A stretch of 64,000 bases of DNA from Streptomyces aquilus (GCF_003955715.1 NZ_CP034463.1:2728001-2792000), one strand, 5' to 3'. Shown: positions 49,236 to 59,941, counted from the first letter of the stretch. The notes: a model not told the origin generated them from the letters alone. Numbers and translations are program-made.

Positions 49236-51323
49236 GTGAGCACCAAGCCGACCACCACAGACCTCGAGTGGACCGAGCTGGACCAGCGGGCCGTCGACAC
49301 CGCCCGCGTCCTGGCCGCCGACGCCGTACAGAAGGTCGGCAACGGCCATCCGGGTACGGCGATGAGCCTTGCCCCCGCCGCGTACACCCTCTTCCAGAAG
49401 GTGATGCGGCACGACCCGGCGGACCCTGAGTGGGTCGGGCGCGACCGGTTCGTGCTGTCCGCGGGCCACTCGTCCCTGACCCTGTACACGCAGCTCTACC
49501 TGGCCGGCTTCGGCCTGGAGCTGGACGACCTGAAGTCGTTCCGGACGTGGGGCTCGAAGACCCCCGGTCACCCGGAGTACGGCCACACCAAGGGCGTGGA
49601 GACCACCACCGGTCCGCTGGGCCAGGGTGTCGCCAACGCGGTGGGCATGGCCATGGCCGCCCGCTACGAGCGCGGTCTGTTCGACCCGGAGGCTCCGCAG
49701 GGCGAGTCCCCCTTCGACCACTTCATCTACGCGATCGCCGGTGACGGCTGCCTCCAGGAGGGCATCTCCGCCGAGGCGTCCTCCCTCGCGGGCCACCAGA
49801 AGCTCGGCAACCTGATCCTGCTGTGGGACGACAACCACATCTCGATCGAGGGCGACACCGAGACGGCCGTCTCCGAGGACACCGTCAAGCGGTACGAGGC
49901 GTACGGCTGGCACGTCCAGCGTGTCGCCCCGAAGCCGGACGGCGACCTCGACCCGCACGCCCTCTACGACGCCATCGAGGCCGCGAAGAAGGTGACGGAC
50001 AAGCCGTCCTTCATCGCGATGCGCTCGATCATCGCCTGGCCCGCCCCGAACGCGCAGAACACCGAGGCCGCCCACGGCTCGGCGCTCGGCGACGACGAGG
50101 TGGCCGCCACCAAGCGCGTCCTCGGCTTCGACCCGGAGCAGACCTTCGAGGTCGCCGACGAGGTCATCGCCCACACCCGCCAGGCCCTCGACCGCGGCCG
50201 TGAGGCCAAGGCCGAGTGGGAGAAGCAGCTCCAGGAGTGGCGCAACAACAACGCGGAGCGCGCCGCCGAGTTCGACCGCATCGCCGCGGGCGAGCTGCCC
50301 AAGGGCTGGGAGGAGAAGCTCCCGGTCTTCGAGCCCGGCAAGGGCGTCGCCACGCGTGCCGCGTCCGGCAAGGTGCTCCAGGCGCTCGGCGCGGTGATCC
50401 CCGAGCTGTGGGGCGGCTCCGCCGACCTCGCGGGCTCGAACAACACCACGATCGACAAGGCCTCCTCGTTCCTCCCCGCGGACAACCCGCTGCCGGAGGC
50501 GAACCCGTACGGCCGCACGATCCACTTCGGCATCCGCGAGCACTCCATGGCCGCGGAGATGAACGGCATCGCGCTGCACGGCAACACCCGCATCTACGGC
50601 GGCACGTTCCTCGTGTTCTCCGACTACATGCGCAACGCCGTCCGCCTGTCGGCCCTGATGCACCTGCCGGTGACGTACGTGTGGACGCACGACTCCATCG
50701 GTCTGGGCGAGGACGGCCCGACGCACCAGCCGGTCGAGCACCTCGCCTCGCTGCGCGCCATCCCGGGCCTGAACGTGGTCCGCCCGGCCGACGCCAACGA
50801 GACGGCCATCGCCTGGCGCGAGATCCTCAAGCGCTGGACCAAGGTCTTCGGCAAGGGCGCCCCGCACGGCCTCGCGCTGACCCGCCAGGGCGTGCCGACG
50901 TACGAGCCCAACGAGGACGCCGCCAAGGGTGGTTACGTGCTCTTCGAGGCGTCGAACGGCACCCCGGAGGTCATCCTCATCGCCACCGGTTCCGAGGTGC
51001 ACGTCGCCGTCGAGGCGCGCGAGCAGCTGGAGGCCGACGGCGTTCCCACGCGCGTGGTGTCCATGCCGTCCGTGGAGTGGTTCGAGGAGCAGGAGCAGGG
51101 GTACCGGGACAGCGTCCTGCCGCCCGCCGTCAAGGCCCGTGTCGCGGTCGAGGCCGGGATCGGTCTGACCTGGCACAAGTACGTCGGTGACGCCGGTCGC
51201 ATCGTTTCCCTGGAGCACTTCGGTGCTTCCGCCGACGGCAAGGTCCTTTTCCAGGAGTTCGGCTTCACTGCCGAGAACGTGGCCGCGAAGGCCCGGGAAT
51301 CCCTGGCCGACGCCCAGCGCTGA
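49236..51323 (+). CDS. tkt: Transketolase
   Basis: 695 residues from GTG 49236, with GGAGAGGAG upstream. Thiamin-diphosphate enzyme of the non-oxidative pentose phosphate pathway. GNGHPGTAMSLAP carries the substrate His, AGDGCLQEG begins the TPP/Mg motif, and HDSIGLGEDGPTHQP and FGIREHSMAAEMNG lie in the pyrimidine domain. First gene of tkt-tal-zwf-opcA-pgl. Confidence 0.96.
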   Translation: MSTKPTTTDLEWTELDQRAVDTARVLAADAVQKVGNGHPGTAMSLAPAAYTLFQKVMRHDPADPEWVGRDRFVLSAGHSSLTLYTQLYLAGFGLELDDLKSFRTWGSKTPGHPEYGHTKGVETTTGPLGQGVANAVGMAMAARYERGLFDPEAPQGESPFDHFIYAIAGDGCLQEGISAEASSLAGHQKLGNLILLWDDNHISIEGDTETAVSEDTVKRYEAYGWHVQRVAPKPDGDLDPHALYDAIEAAKKVTDKPSFIAMRSIIAWPAPNAQNTEAAHGSALGDDEVAATKRVLGFDPEQTFEVADEVIAHTRQALDRGREAKAEWEKQLQEWRNNNAERAAEFDRIAAGELPKGWEEKLPVFEPGKGVATRAASGKVLQALGAVIPELWGGSADLAGSNNTTIDKASSFLPADNPLPEANPYGRTIHFGIREHSMAAEMNGIALHGNTRIYGGTFLVFSDYMRNAVRLSALMHLPVTYVWTHDSIGLGEDGPTHQPVEHLASLRAIPGLNVVRPADANETAIAWREILKRWTKVFGKGAPHGLALTRQGVPTYEPNEDAAKGGYVLFEASNGTPEVILIATGSEVHVAVEAREQLEADGVPTRVVSMPSVEWFEEQEQGYRDSVLPPAVKARVAVEAGIGLTWHKYVGDAGRIVSLEHFGASADGKVLFQEFGFTAENVAAKARESLADAQR

Positions 51324-51356
51324 CGCTGACATACGACACGTAGGAGATGTAATTCC

Positions 51357-52475
51357 ATGACAGACGCACTCAAGCGCCTCTCCGAAGAAGGCGTCGCGAT
51401 CTGGCTGGACGACCTGTCGCGCAAGCGGATCACGTCCGGCAACCTCGCCGAACTGATCGACCAGCAGCACGTCGTGGGCGTCACCACCAACCCGTCGATC
51501 TTCCAGAAGGCGATCTCCCAGGGCGACGGCTACGACCAGCAGCTGTCCGACCTCGCCGCCCGCAAGGTCACCGTCGAAGAGGCCATCCGCATGATCACGA
51601 CGGCGGACGTCCGTGACGCCGCCGACATCCTGCGCCCGGTCTTCGACGCCACCGGCGGCCAGGACGGCCGCGTGTCGATCGAGGTCGACCCGCGCCTGGC
51701 CCACAACACCAAGGCGACGGTCGCCGAGGCCAAGCAGCTCGCGTGGCTGGTCGACCGCCCCAACACCCTCATCAAGATCCCGGCCACCAAGGCGGGCCTG
51801 CCGGCCATCACCGAGGTGATCGGCAACGGCATCAGCGTCAACGTCACGCTGATCTTCTCGCTGGAGCGCTACCGCGAGGTCATGGACGCCTACCTCGCCG
51901 GTCTGGAGAAGGCCAAGGCCAAGGGCCTCGACCTGTCCCTGATCCACTCGGTCGCCTCCTTCTTCGTGTCCCGCGTGGACACCGAGATCGACAAGCGGCT
52001 CGACGCGCTCGGCACCGACGAGGCCAAGGCCGCCCGCGGCAAGGCCGGTGTCGCCAACGCCCGGCTCGCCTACGAGGCGTACGAGGAGGTCTTCTCGTCC
52101 GACCGCTGGGCCGCCCTCGACAAGGCGCAGGCCAACAAGCAGCGCCCGCTGTGGGCCTCGACCGGCGTGAAGGACCCCGCCTACAAGGCGACCCTGTACG
52201 TCGACGAGCTGGTCGCCCCCAACACGGTGAACACCATGCCGGAGGCCACCCTCCAGGCCACCGAGGAGAGCGGCGAGATCCGCGGCAACGCCGTCGCCGG
52301 CACCTACGAGCAGTCCCGCGCGGAGCTCGACGCCGTCGAGAAGCTCGGCATCTCGTACGACGAGGTCGTGCAGCTGCTGGAGGACGAGGGCGTCGAGAAG
52401 TTCGAGGCGTCCTGGAACGACCTGCTCAAGTCGACCGAGGCGGAGCTGGAGCGCCTCGCACCCTCGGAGGGCTAA
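51357..52475 (+). CDS. tal: Transaldolase
   Basis: 372 residues from ATG 51357 with GGAG upstream. TIM barrel of the longer actinobacterial class: [26 protein letters not shown] active site with Schiff-base Lys, and [15 protein letters not shown]. Links sedoheptulose 7-P and glyceraldehyde 3-P. 33 bases after tkt. Confidence 0.96.
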   Translation: MTDALKRLSEEGVAIWLDDLSRKRITSGNLAELIDQQHVVGVTTNPSIFQKAISQGDGYDQQLSDLAARKVTVEEAIRMITTADVRDAADILRPVFDATGGQDGRVSIEVDPRLAHNTKATVAEAKQLAWLVDRPNTLIKIPATKAGLPAITEVIGNGISVNVTLIFSLERYREVMDAYLAGLEKAKAKGLDLSLIHSVASFFVSRVDTEIDKRLDALGTDEAKAARGKAGVANARLAYEAYEEVFSSDRWAALDKAQANKQRPLWASTGVKDPAYKATLYVDELVAPNTVNTMPEATLQATEESGEIRGNAVAGTYEQSRAELDAVEKLGISYDEVVQLLEDEGVEKFEASWNDLLKSTEAELERLAPSEG

Positions 52476-52478
52476 ACC

Positions 52479-54017
52479 TTGCCAGCCTTTTCCGGTTCCG
52501 GAGCGAACCCGCTTCGTGACCCCGCGGACCGACGGCTCCCGCGTATCGCGGGGCCGTCGGGCCTGGTCATCTTCGGCGTCACGGGCGACCTGTCCCGTAA
52601 GAAGCTCATGCCCGCCGTGTACGACCTCGCCAACCGGGGTCTGCTGCCGCCGGGCTTCTCCCTGGTCGGCTTCGCACGCCGGGAGTGGGAGCACGAGGAC
52701 TTCGCCGCCGAGGTCCACGACGCCGTCAAGGCGCACGCCCGTACGCCGTTCCGTGAGGAGGTCTGGCAGCAGCTCATCCAGGGGATGCGCTTCGTCCAGG
52801 GCACCTTCGACGACGACGACGCGTTCGAGCGGCTGCGCGGCACCATCGAGGAGCTCGACAAGGCGCAGGGCACGGGCGGCAACTTCGCCTTCTACCTGTC
52901 GGTGCCGCCGCGCTCCTTCCCGGTGGTCATCCAGCAGCTGAAGAAGCACGGCCTCGCCGACCAGTCCGCCGGTTCCTGGCGGCGCGCGGTCATCGAGAAG
53001 CCGTTCGGCCACGACCTGAAGTCGGCCGAGGATCTCAACAAGGTCGTCCACGAGGTCTTCGCCCCGGACCAGGTCTTCCGTATCGACCACTACCTGGGCA
53101 AGGAGACCGTCCAGAACATCCTGGCGCTCCGCTTCGCCAACCAGATGTTCGAGCCGATCTGGAACCGGTCCTTCGTGGACCACGTGCAGATCACCATGGC
53201 CGAGGACATCGGCATCGGTGGTCGCGCGGGGTACTACGACGGCATCGGCGCGGCCCGTGACGTCATCCAGAACCACCTCCTCCAGCTCATGGCCCTCACG
53301 GCCATGGAGGAGCCCTCGTCCTTCGACGCGGACGCGCTGGCCGCCGAGAAGACCAAGGTGCTCGGCGCCGTCCGGCTGCCGAAGGACCTGGGCCGGGACA
53401 CCGTCCGCGGTCAGTACGCCGAGGGCTGGCAGGGCGGCGAGCAGGCGGTCGGCTACCTCCAGGAGGAGGGCATCGACCCCAAGTCGAAGACCGACACGTA
53501 CGCCGCGATCAAGCTGGAGGTCGACAACCGCCGCTGGGCGGGCGTCCCCTTCTACCTGCGCACCGGCAAGCGGCTCGGCCGCCGGGTCACGGAGATCGCG
53601 GTCGTCTTCCAGCGGGCTCCGCACTCCCCCTTCGACTCGACGGCGACCGAGGAACTCGGCCAGAACGCGATCGTCATCCGCGTCCAGCCGGACGAGGGCA
53701 TCACCGTCCGCTTCGGCTCCAAGGTGCCCGGCACCTCGATGGAGATCCGGGACGTGTCGATGGACTTCGCGTACGGCGAGTCCTTCACGGAGTCCTCGCC
53801 CGAGGCGTACGAGCGTCTGATCCTCGACGTGCTGCTCGGCGACTCGAACCTCTTCCCGCGCACCGAGGAGGTCGAGCTGTCCTGGAAGATCCTCGACCCG
53901 ATCGAGGAGTACTGGGACAAGCACGGCAAGCCCGCCCAGTACCCGTCCGGTACGTGGGGGCCGGTCGAGGCGGACGAAATGCTCGCACGCGAGGGACGGA
54001 GCTGGCGCCGGCCATGA
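52479..54017 (+). CDS. zwf: Glucose-6-phosphate dehydrogenase
   Basis: 512 residues from TTG 52479 with GGAGGG upstream, 3 bases after tal. NADP loop VIFGVTGDLSRKKLMPAV; active-site RIDHYLGKETVQNI with the substrate Lys; family lengths match. First oxidative pentose phosphate step, the major NADPH source for secondary metabolism. Its stop overlaps opcA. Confidence 0.96.
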   Translation: MPAFSGSGANPLRDPADRRLPRIAGPSGLVIFGVTGDLSRKKLMPAVYDLANRGLLPPGFSLVGFARREWEHEDFAAEVHDAVKAHARTPFREEVWQQLIQGMRFVQGTFDDDDAFERLRGTIEELDKAQGTGGNFAFYLSVPPRSFPVVIQQLKKHGLADQSAGSWRRAVIEKPFGHDLKSAEDLNKVVHEVFAPDQVFRIDHYLGKETVQNILALRFANQMFEPIWNRSFVDHVQITMAEDIGIGGRAGYYDGIGAARDVIQNHLLQLMALTAMEEPSSFDADALAAEKTKVLGAVRLPKDLGRDTVRGQYAEGWQGGEQAVGYLQEEGIDPKSKTDTYAAIKLEVDNRRWAGVPFYLRTGKRLGRRVTEIAVVFQRAPHSPFDSTATEELGQNAIVIRVQPDEGITVRFGSKVPGTSMEIRDVSMDFAYGESFTESSPEAYERLILDVLLGDSNLFPRTEEVELSWKILDPIEEYWDKHGKPAQYPSGTWGPVEADEMLAREGRSWRRP

Positions 54018-55075
54018 AGATAGACCTCACGGACACCACCGCCAGCAAGATCAACAAGGCGCTGGTCAAGGGCCGCCGGGCCATCGGCACGCCGGCCGTC
54101 GGCATGGTGCTGACGCTGGTCATCGTCACGGACGAGGAGAACGCGTACGACGCGCTCAAGGCCGCCAACGACGCGTCGCGCGAGCACCCCTCGCGCACGC
54201 TGGTGGTCATCAAGCGCGTCTCGCGCTCGCCCCGCGACCGGACGAAGTCCCGCCTGGACGCCGAGGTACGGGTGGGCGCGGACGCGGGCACCGGCGAGAC
54301 GGTCGTGCTGCGGCTGTACGGCGACGTCGTCAACCACGCCCAGTCGGTCGTCCTGCCGCTGCTGCTGCCCGACGCCCCCGTGGTCGTCTGGTGGCCGGTG
54401 GACGCGCCGCTCGACCCGGCGAACGACCCGCTGGGCGCGCTGGCCCAGCGCCGGGTCACCGACACCTATGCGTCGGAGCAGCCGGTACGGGACCTGGGCG
54501 CCCGTGCCGACACCTACACCCCCGGCGACACCGACCTGTCCTGGACCCGCATCACGCCCTGGCGCTCGATGCTGGCGGCGGCCCTCGACCAGGTCACCGT
54601 GGACGTCAAGGGCGTCGAGGTGGAGGGCGAGGAGTTCAACCCGAGCTGTGAGCTGCTGGCGATGTGGCTCGCGGACCGGCTGGACGTGCCGGTGAAGCGG
54701 TCGCTGTCCTCGGGGCCCGGCCTCACCGCGGTCCGCATGGACACCAACCACGGTCCGATCGTCCTCGACCGCGCGGACGGCGCCCTCGCGACGCTGTCCA
54801 TCGAGGGTCAGCCGGACCGTGCGGTGGCGCTCAAGCGGCGCGAGACGGCCGAGCTGATCGCGGAGGAGCTGCGGCGCCTCGACCCGGACGACACGTACGC
54901 GTCCGCGCTGCGGTTCGGGGTGGAGAAGCTGAACGTCGCTTCGGCGACGGACGGTGCCCCGGCTGCGGGCGGTGTCCCGGCTGCCGTCGAGACGCCTGTG
55001 GAGGAGGCCGTGAAGGCTCCGGCGAAGAAGGCCGCCGCCAAGCGCGCCCCGGCCAAGAAGGCGGCGGCGAAGTGA
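54014..55075 (+). CDS. opcA: OpcA, glucose-6-phosphate dehydrogenase assembly protein
   Basis: 353 residues from ATG 54014 (ATGA overlap with zwf). Typical blocks are DTTASKINKALV, PVVVWWPVDAP and NPSCELLAMWLADRLD. The family activates Zwf in actinobacteria and cyanobacteria. The C-terminus carries an unusual tail from about 310, ending APAKKAAAKRAPAKKAAAK, resembling histone-H1-like repeats. Confidence 0.95.
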   Translation: MKIDLTDTTASKINKALVKGRRAIGTPAVGMVLTLVIVTDEENAYDALKAANDASREHPSRTLVVIKRVSRSPRDRTKSRLDAEVRVGADAGTGETVVLRLYGDVVNHAQSVVLPLLLPDAPVVVWWPVDAPLDPANDPLGALAQRRVTDTYASEQPVRDLGARADTYTPGDTDLSWTRITPWRSMLAAALDQVTVDVKGVEVEGEEFNPSCELLAMWLADRLDVPVKRSLSSGPGLTAVRMDTNHGPIVLDRADGALATLSIEGQPDRAVALKRRETAELIAEELRRLDPDDTYASALRFGVEKLNVASATDGAPAAGGVPAAVETPVEEAVKAPAKKAAAKRAPAKKAAAK

Positions 55076-55854
55076 GCACTCCGCAGCTGGTCGTGCACCG
55101 CGACAAGGAGCTGATGGCCCAGGCCGCGGCGGCCCGCCTGATCACGAAGATCGTGGACGCGCAGGCCTCCCGGGGCCAGGCGTCCGTGGTCCTCACCGGC
55201 GGCCGCAACGGCAACGGCCTGCTGGCCGCGCTGGCGGCGGCTCCGGCCCGGGACGCGATCGACTGGGGCCGGCTCGACCTGTGGTGGGGAGACGAGCGCT
55301 TCCTGCCCGAGGGCGACCCGGACCGCAATGTCACGCAGGCCCGCGAGGCCCTGCTGGACGCGGTGCCGCTCGACCCGAAGCGGGTGCACGCCATGCCCGC
55401 CTCGGACGGCCCCTACGGCGCCGACGTGGACGCGGCGGCGGCCGGGTACGCGGAGGAACTGGCCCGCGCGGCCGTCCCCGAGAACCACGGCTCGGTGCCG
55501 ACCTTCGACGTCCTGATGCTGGGCGTCGGCCCGGACACGCACGTGGCGTCGCTGTTCCCGGAGCTCCCCGCGGTGCGCGAGACGGACCGCACGGTGGTCG
55601 GCGTCCGCGGCGCCCCCAAGCCGCCGCCGACCCGGGTCACCCTCACCCTGCCCGCCATCCGCGCCGCCCGCGAGGTCTGGCTCCTGGCGGCGGGCGAGGA
55701 CAAGGCCCAGGCCGCGGCGATCGCCCTGTCGGGCGCGGGCGAGATCCAGGCCCCGGCAGCCGGCGCCCAGGGCCGCTCCCGCACCCTGTGGCTCCTGGAC
55801 GCGGCAGCGGCCTCCCAGCTGCCACGCTCGCTGTACCCGCCGGCGTCACCCTGA
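55072..55854 (+). CDS. pgl: 6-phosphogluconolactonase
   Basis: 260 residues from GTG 55072, overlapping the opcA stop (GTGA). DevB-type signatures: VVLTGGRNGNGLLAALA, WGRLDLWWGDERFLP, PDRNVTQAREALL and FDVLMLGVGPDTHVASLFP. Hydrolyses 6-phosphogluconolactone. Last gene of the operon. Confidence 0.95.
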   Translation: MSTPQLVVHRDKELMAQAAAARLITKIVDAQASRGQASVVLTGGRNGNGLLAALAAAPARDAIDWGRLDLWWGDERFLPEGDPDRNVTQAREALLDAVPLDPKRVHAMPASDGPYGADVDAAAAGYAEELARAAVPENHGSVPTFDVLMLGVGPDTHVASLFPELPAVRETDRTVVGVRGAPKPPPTRVTLTLPAIRAAREVWLLAAGEDKAQAAAIALSGAGEIQAPAAGAQGRSRTLWLLDAAAASQLPRSLYPPASP

Positions 55855-55871
55855 CGCCTTCGGCCCGCTGA

Positions 55872-55904
55872 GGAACCCGTACGGTCAACTTCCGTACGGG
55901 TTCC
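55872..55904. terminator. Bidirectional terminator containing a stop codon in its loop
   Basis: A 13-bp perfect stem (55872-55884 and 55892-55904; GGAACCCGTACGG and complement). The 7-base loop carries the stop codon of the convergent minus-strand gene (55885-55887). Confidence 0.8.
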
Positions 55905-56853
55905 CGCCGTTGTAGGGGTTTCCGGAGGGCGGGCCGTACGGGTTGGTCCCCTGGTTGTACGGGCGCCCCGGCTGCGGCCCGTACGGGTTGCCGGGCGGGG
56001 GGCCGTACGGGTTGCCGTAGGGACTGCCGCCGTACGGATTGCCCTGCGGCGGGACGTACGGCGGGGTGCCCGGCGGCATGGGTGGGGCGTTCGGCGGCAT
56101 CGGTGGGATGTACGGGGTCGGTGTGGCCGGGTGAGCCTTCAGGCGGATGCCGTACTGCTGGTCCAGGCGGCGCATCTCCAGCAGCGCGATCGCGGTGACC
56201 GTCACCGGTGCGCCCAGGATGAACAGGACGCCCATCCCGAGGCTGAGGCCGTGCAGGTCGCCGGTGAGGAGGTCGGGCAGGGCCATCAGCCAGCTGGTGA
56301 CCGTGGCGAGCAGCGGCGGCAGACAGCGGTGCACGCCCGCGGTGCCGAAGAAGTTCGCGCCGACGTGCCAGGCACCGCGGGCCACGAATCCGGCCAGCCA
56401 GATCACCAGCGGGCCGAGGAGCAGGATGAACAGCCCCGCGCCGCCCGCCGACTGCAACAGCAGCACCGTGATCACGATCGATCCCACGAAGGCCAGCAGC
56501 AGCTTCAGCGAGTTGAACAGCGGGGGCTTCAGCACCCGGATGTCGCCGTCGCGCTTCCACACCAGCAGCATGACGCCGACCGTCAGCGGCGTGATGAAGA
56601 GCAGGACGACGGACGCCGTCAGCATGTTCTCCAGCATCTCGTCGAAGGCGAAGCCGCCCTCGACGAAGGTGTAGACGCCGACCGCCGCGACCGTCCCGGC
56701 GATGAGGCGGATCTTCTTGAGCTGCTCGACCGCCGGGTCGATGGACTCCGGGATCCACGCCGGATGGAACACGGCCCGCGCGACGTGCTTGGGTTTCCAC
56801 AGGTCCCTCGCCGCCAGCGAGCCACCTGTCCAACTGCCTTGCGAGCCAGCCAC
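55885..56853 (-). CDS. Multi-pass membrane protein with Pro/Asn/Tyr/Gly-rich tail
   Basis: 322 residues from GTG 56853 with GGGGAGGG five bases upstream. About six transmembrane helices (TVAAVGVYTFVEGG to VLFILGAPVTVTAIALL) lead to a cytoplasmic tail of about 90 residues with repeats of GNPYG, GPPPGNPYG and similar. The tail is low-complexity and probably disordered, as in actinobacterial RDD/DUF4870-like proteins. The function is unknown. Confidence 0.85.
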   Translation of the reverse strand: MAGSQGSWTGGSLAARDLWKPKHVARAVFHPAWIPESIDPAVEQLKKIRLIAGTVAAVGVYTFVEGGFAFDEMLENMLTASVVLLFITPLTVGVMLLVWKRDGDIRVLKPPLFNSLKLLLAFVGSIVITVLLLQSAGGAGLFILLLGPLVIWLAGFVARGAWHVGANFFGTAGVHRCLPPLLATVTSWLMALPDLLTGDLHGLSLGMGVLFILGAPVTVTAIALLEMRRLDQQYGIRLKAHPATPTPYIPPMPPNAPPMPPGTPPYVPPQGNPYGGSPYGNPYGPPPGNPYGPQPGRPYNQGTNPYGPPSGNPYNGGNPYGS

Positions 56854-56966
56854 TTTGCCCTCCCCCGAGCCATGGCCTCCATGATCGTCGGGGATTCTAC
56901 GGGAAGCGGACGCCCCTGCACCGCCCGCTTTCCCGCATCGAGAACAATCGAGAACGTCCGCGGCGG

Positions 56967-58619
56967 TTACCGGCCGCGCAGCTCGCGGTACTTGGCGACC
57001 AACGCCCGCGTCGAGGCGTCCAGCCCCGGCACGTCCGCGCCCTCGGTCAGCGCGGGCTCGACCCGCTTGGCGAGCACCTTGCCCAGCTCGACACCCCACT
57101 GGTCGAAGGAGTCGATGTTCCACACGGCGCCCTGCATGAACACCTTGTGCTCGTACAGCGCCACGAGCTGCCCGAGCACGGACGGCGTGAGCTCCTTGGC
57201 GAGGATCGTCGTCGTCGGGTGGTTGCCCAGGAACGTCTTGTGGGCCACCAGCTCCTCGGGCACCCCCTCGGCCCGCACCTCGTCCGGCGTCTTGCCGAAG
57301 GCCAACGCCTGCGTCTGGGCGAAGAAGTTGGCCATCAGCAGGTCGTGCTGCGCCTTCAGCCCCTCACTGAGCTCGGCCACCGGCTCGGCGAAGCCGATGA
57401 AGTCCGCCGGGATCAGCTTGGTGCCCTGGTGGATCAACTGGTAGTAGGCATGCTGCCCGTTGGTGCCGGGCGTGCCCCACACCACCGGCCCGGTCTGCCA
57501 GTCCACGGCGAGCCCGTCGCGTCCGACGTACTTGCCGTTGGACTCCATGTCGAGCTGCTGGAGGTAGGCGGTGAACTTGGACAGGTAGTGGCTGTAGGGC
57601 AGCACCGCGTGTGACTGCGCGTCGTGGAAGTTGCCGTACCAGATGCCCAACAGGCCAAGGAGCAAAGGCACGTTGGACTCGGCGGGGGCGGTGCGGAAGT
57701 GCTCGTCGACGATGCGGAAGCCGTCGAGCATCTCCCGGAAGCGGTCCGGGCCGATGGCGATCATCAGGGAGAGACCGATCGCCGAGTCGTAGGAGTACCG
57801 TCCGCCGACCCAGTCCCAGAACTCGAACATGTTCGCCGTGTCGATGCCGAAGTCGGCGACCTTCCCGGCGTTGGTCGACAGGGCCACGAAGTGCTGGGCG
57901 ACCGCTTCCTGACCGGCCTTCAGCTCACCGAGCAGCCACTCGCGCGCCGAGGTGGCGTTGGTGATCGTCTCGATGGTCGTGAAGGTCTTGGACGCGATGA
58001 CGAACAGCGTCTCCGCCGCGTCCAGGTCGCGGGTGGCCTCGTGCAGGTCGGCACCGTCGACGTTCGACACGAAACGGACGGTGAGGTCGCGGTCGGTGTA
58101 GGCGCGCAGCACCTCGTACGCCATCGCGGGGCCGAGGTCGGAGCCGCCGATGCCGATGTTGACGACGTTCTTGATGCGCTTGCCGGTGTGGCCCGTCCAC
58201 TCCCCCGAGCGGACCCGGTCGGCGAAGCCGGCCATCTTGTCGAGGACGGCGTGCACCTGCGGGACGACGTTCTCCCCGTCGACCTCGACCACCGCGTCAC
58301 GCGCCGCCCGCAGCGCGATGTGCAGGACGGCACGGTTCTCGGTGGTGTTGATCTTCTCGCCGCGGAACATGGCGTCCCGCAGCCCGAACACGTCCGTCGC
58401 GGCGGCCAGTTCACGCAGCAGCCGCAGGGTCTCGTCGGTGACCAGGTGCTTGGAGTAGTCGATGTGCAGGTCGCCGACCTGCGCCGTGTAGCCGGTACCG
58501 CGCCCGGGGTCGGCGGCGAACAGCTCGCGCAGCCGCACCTCGCCGAGTTCCTCGCGGTGCTTGGCCAGAGCGGTCCACTCGGGCGTCTGGTTGAGCCTGG
58601 TACGGCCGTCTGCGTTCAT
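56967..58619 (-). CDS. pgi: Glucose-6-phosphate isomerase
   Basis: 550 residues from ATG 58619. Two SIS-type domains: [18 protein letters not shown], then [21 protein letters not shown] with the catalytic Glu nearby and [16 protein letters not shown] (catalytic His) and a C-terminal Lys in [11 protein letters not shown]. Interconverts glucose 6-P and fructose 6-P, connecting the neighbouring pentose phosphate operon with glycolysis. Confidence 0.96.
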   Translation of the reverse strand: MNADGRTRLNQTPEWTALAKHREELGEVRLRELFAADPGRGTGYTAQVGDLHIDYSKHLVTDETLRLLRELAAATDVFGLRDAMFRGEKINTTENRAVLHIALRAARDAVVEVDGENVVPQVHAVLDKMAGFADRVRSGEWTGHTGKRIKNVVNIGIGGSDLGPAMAYEVLRAYTDRDLTVRFVSNVDGADLHEATRDLDAAETLFVIASKTFTTIETITNATSAREWLLGELKAGQEAVAQHFVALSTNAGKVADFGIDTANMFEFWDWVGGRYSYDSAIGLSLMIAIGPDRFREMLDGFRIVDEHFRTAPAESNVPLLLGLLGIWYGNFHDAQSHAVLPYSHYLSKFTAYLQQLDMESNGKYVGRDGLAVDWQTGPVVWGTPGTNGQHAYYQLIHQGTKLIPADFIGFAEPVAELSEGLKAQHDLLMANFFAQTQALAFGKTPDEVRAEGVPEELVAHKTFLGNHPTTTILAKELTPSVLGQLVALYEHKVFMQGAVWNIDSFDQWGVELGKVLAKRVEPALTEGADVPGLDASTRALVAKYRELRGR

Positions 58620-58672
58620 GTCCGACTTCCGCCTTCTTTTCGTGCCTGTCCCAGCCGGTCCAACCTAGTTGA

Positions 58673-59941
58673 TCAGCGGGGGACGTGAGCTGTCGTGGCG
58701 CTGTCCTGCGGTGCAACAACAGGTACGTCCCGCTTGAACGCCGGTATCAACGAGGCGACGGACAGCGTGAAGAACGCGGCGGCCAGCAGCGCCGGGGTGT
58801 TGAGTCCCCAGGCCGTGGCGACGGCCCCGCCCAGCAGGGCTCCTATGGGTGCCCCGGCGACGCCCAGGGTCCGGAAGGCGGAGCTGACCCGGCCGAGCAT
58901 GTCGGCGGGGCTGCGCTGCTGCATGAGGGTCGTGGTGTTCACGTTCCACACCATGCCCATGAGTCCGAAGAGGGCCATCGCGGCGACCAGCGCGAGCAGG
59001 CTGCGGACGGTTCCCATGACGACGAGCGCGCCGATCTGCACGCTCCCCCCGAGCAGTACCGCCCGCACCCGGCCCACCCGGGAGACGAGCAGCCGGTTGA
59101 CCGCTCCCCCGGCCAGCGAGCCGACGGTGTAGGCCGTCGTCGCCACCACGAACCCGGTGTGGCCCGCGTCCAGCCAGCCGGTCACCAGCAGCACCATGGT
59201 CGCGATGAGGGCGCCCACGCCGATGTTGCACAGGGCGGTGGCAGCGCACAGGCCGCGCAGGGCACGGTCGCGGGCCAGGGTGCGCAGGCCCTCGGTGATC
59301 TCCCGGCGCAGGGTGCTGCCCGCCGGTCTGGGCCCCCGGGCGGGGGACGCCGGCCGCAGTGAGGCCACCAGCGCGGCGGCCAGCAGGAAGGTCGCCGCGT
59401 CGGCCGCGAAGGGCAGCGCGGCGCCGCCCGCGAGCAGCAGCGGCACGACGGGGGCGCCCAGCAGTCCGCCCGCGATCTTCTGCCCGGTCATCAGCCGGGC
59501 GTTGGCGCTGCCGAGGGCGTCGTCGTCGACCAGGGACGGCAGCAGGGCCGTGGAGGCGTTGTCGAAGAGGGTCTGGAACGTGGTCAGCGCGAAGGCGAGC
59601 GCGATCAGCAGGCCGATGGAGGCGTGGCCGAGGCCGACGGCGACCGCGAAGCAGGCGACGAGCAGACCGCGTAGGGCATCCACCGTCCACATCGCGCGCC
59701 GCTGGTCCACGCGGTCGGCGACGGCGCCGCCGAGCAGTCCGAAGACCAGCCAGGGCAGATAGCCACAGGCGGTGACCGCCGCTATCGCCAGGGGCTCGTC
59801 GGTCAGCGTGGTGGCCAGCAGGGGCAGCGCCGCCGTACGCAGCGCGTCTCCGAAGCTGGAGAGCACGGCGGCACCCCACAGCCGCCCGAACCCCCCGCGC
59901 CACGCGGGCGCACGCCCGCCCGCAGCCTCGACCGTAGCCAC
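58673..59941 (-). CDS. MFS transporter
   Basis: 422 residues from GTG 59941 with GAGGGGGAG upstream. Twelve transmembrane helices; motif A variant GGAVADRVDQRRAMW after TM2. MFS_3/macrolide-efflux-like family, the same class as the MFS at 1678. 53 bases after the pgi start in gene order but with its own probable transcription unit. Substrate unknown. Confidence 0.9.
   Translation of the reverse strand: MATVEAAGGRAPAWRGGFGRLWGAAVLSSFGDALRTAALPLLATTLTDEPLAIAAVTACGYLPWLVFGLLGGAVADRVDQRRAMWTVDALRGLLVACFAVAVGLGHASIGLLIALAFALTTFQTLFDNASTALLPSLVDDDALGSANARLMTGQKIAGGLLGAPVVPLLLAGGAALPFAADAATFLLAAALVASLRPASPARGPRPAGSTLRREITEGLRTLARDRALRGLCAATALCNIGVGALIATMVLLVTGWLDAGHTGFVVATTAYTVGSLAGGAVNRLLVSRVGRVRAVLLGGSVQIGALVVMGTVRSLLALVAAMALFGLMGMVWNVNTTTLMQQRSPADMLGRVSSAFRTLGVAGAPIGALLGGAVATAWGLNTPALLAAAFFTLSVASLIPAFKRDVPVVAPQDSATTAHVPR

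Noticed and set aside
49059..53924. Open frame of about 1600 codons opposite tkt-tal-zwf
   Set aside because: Antisense shadow of three clearly identified enzymes; no start signal or domain.
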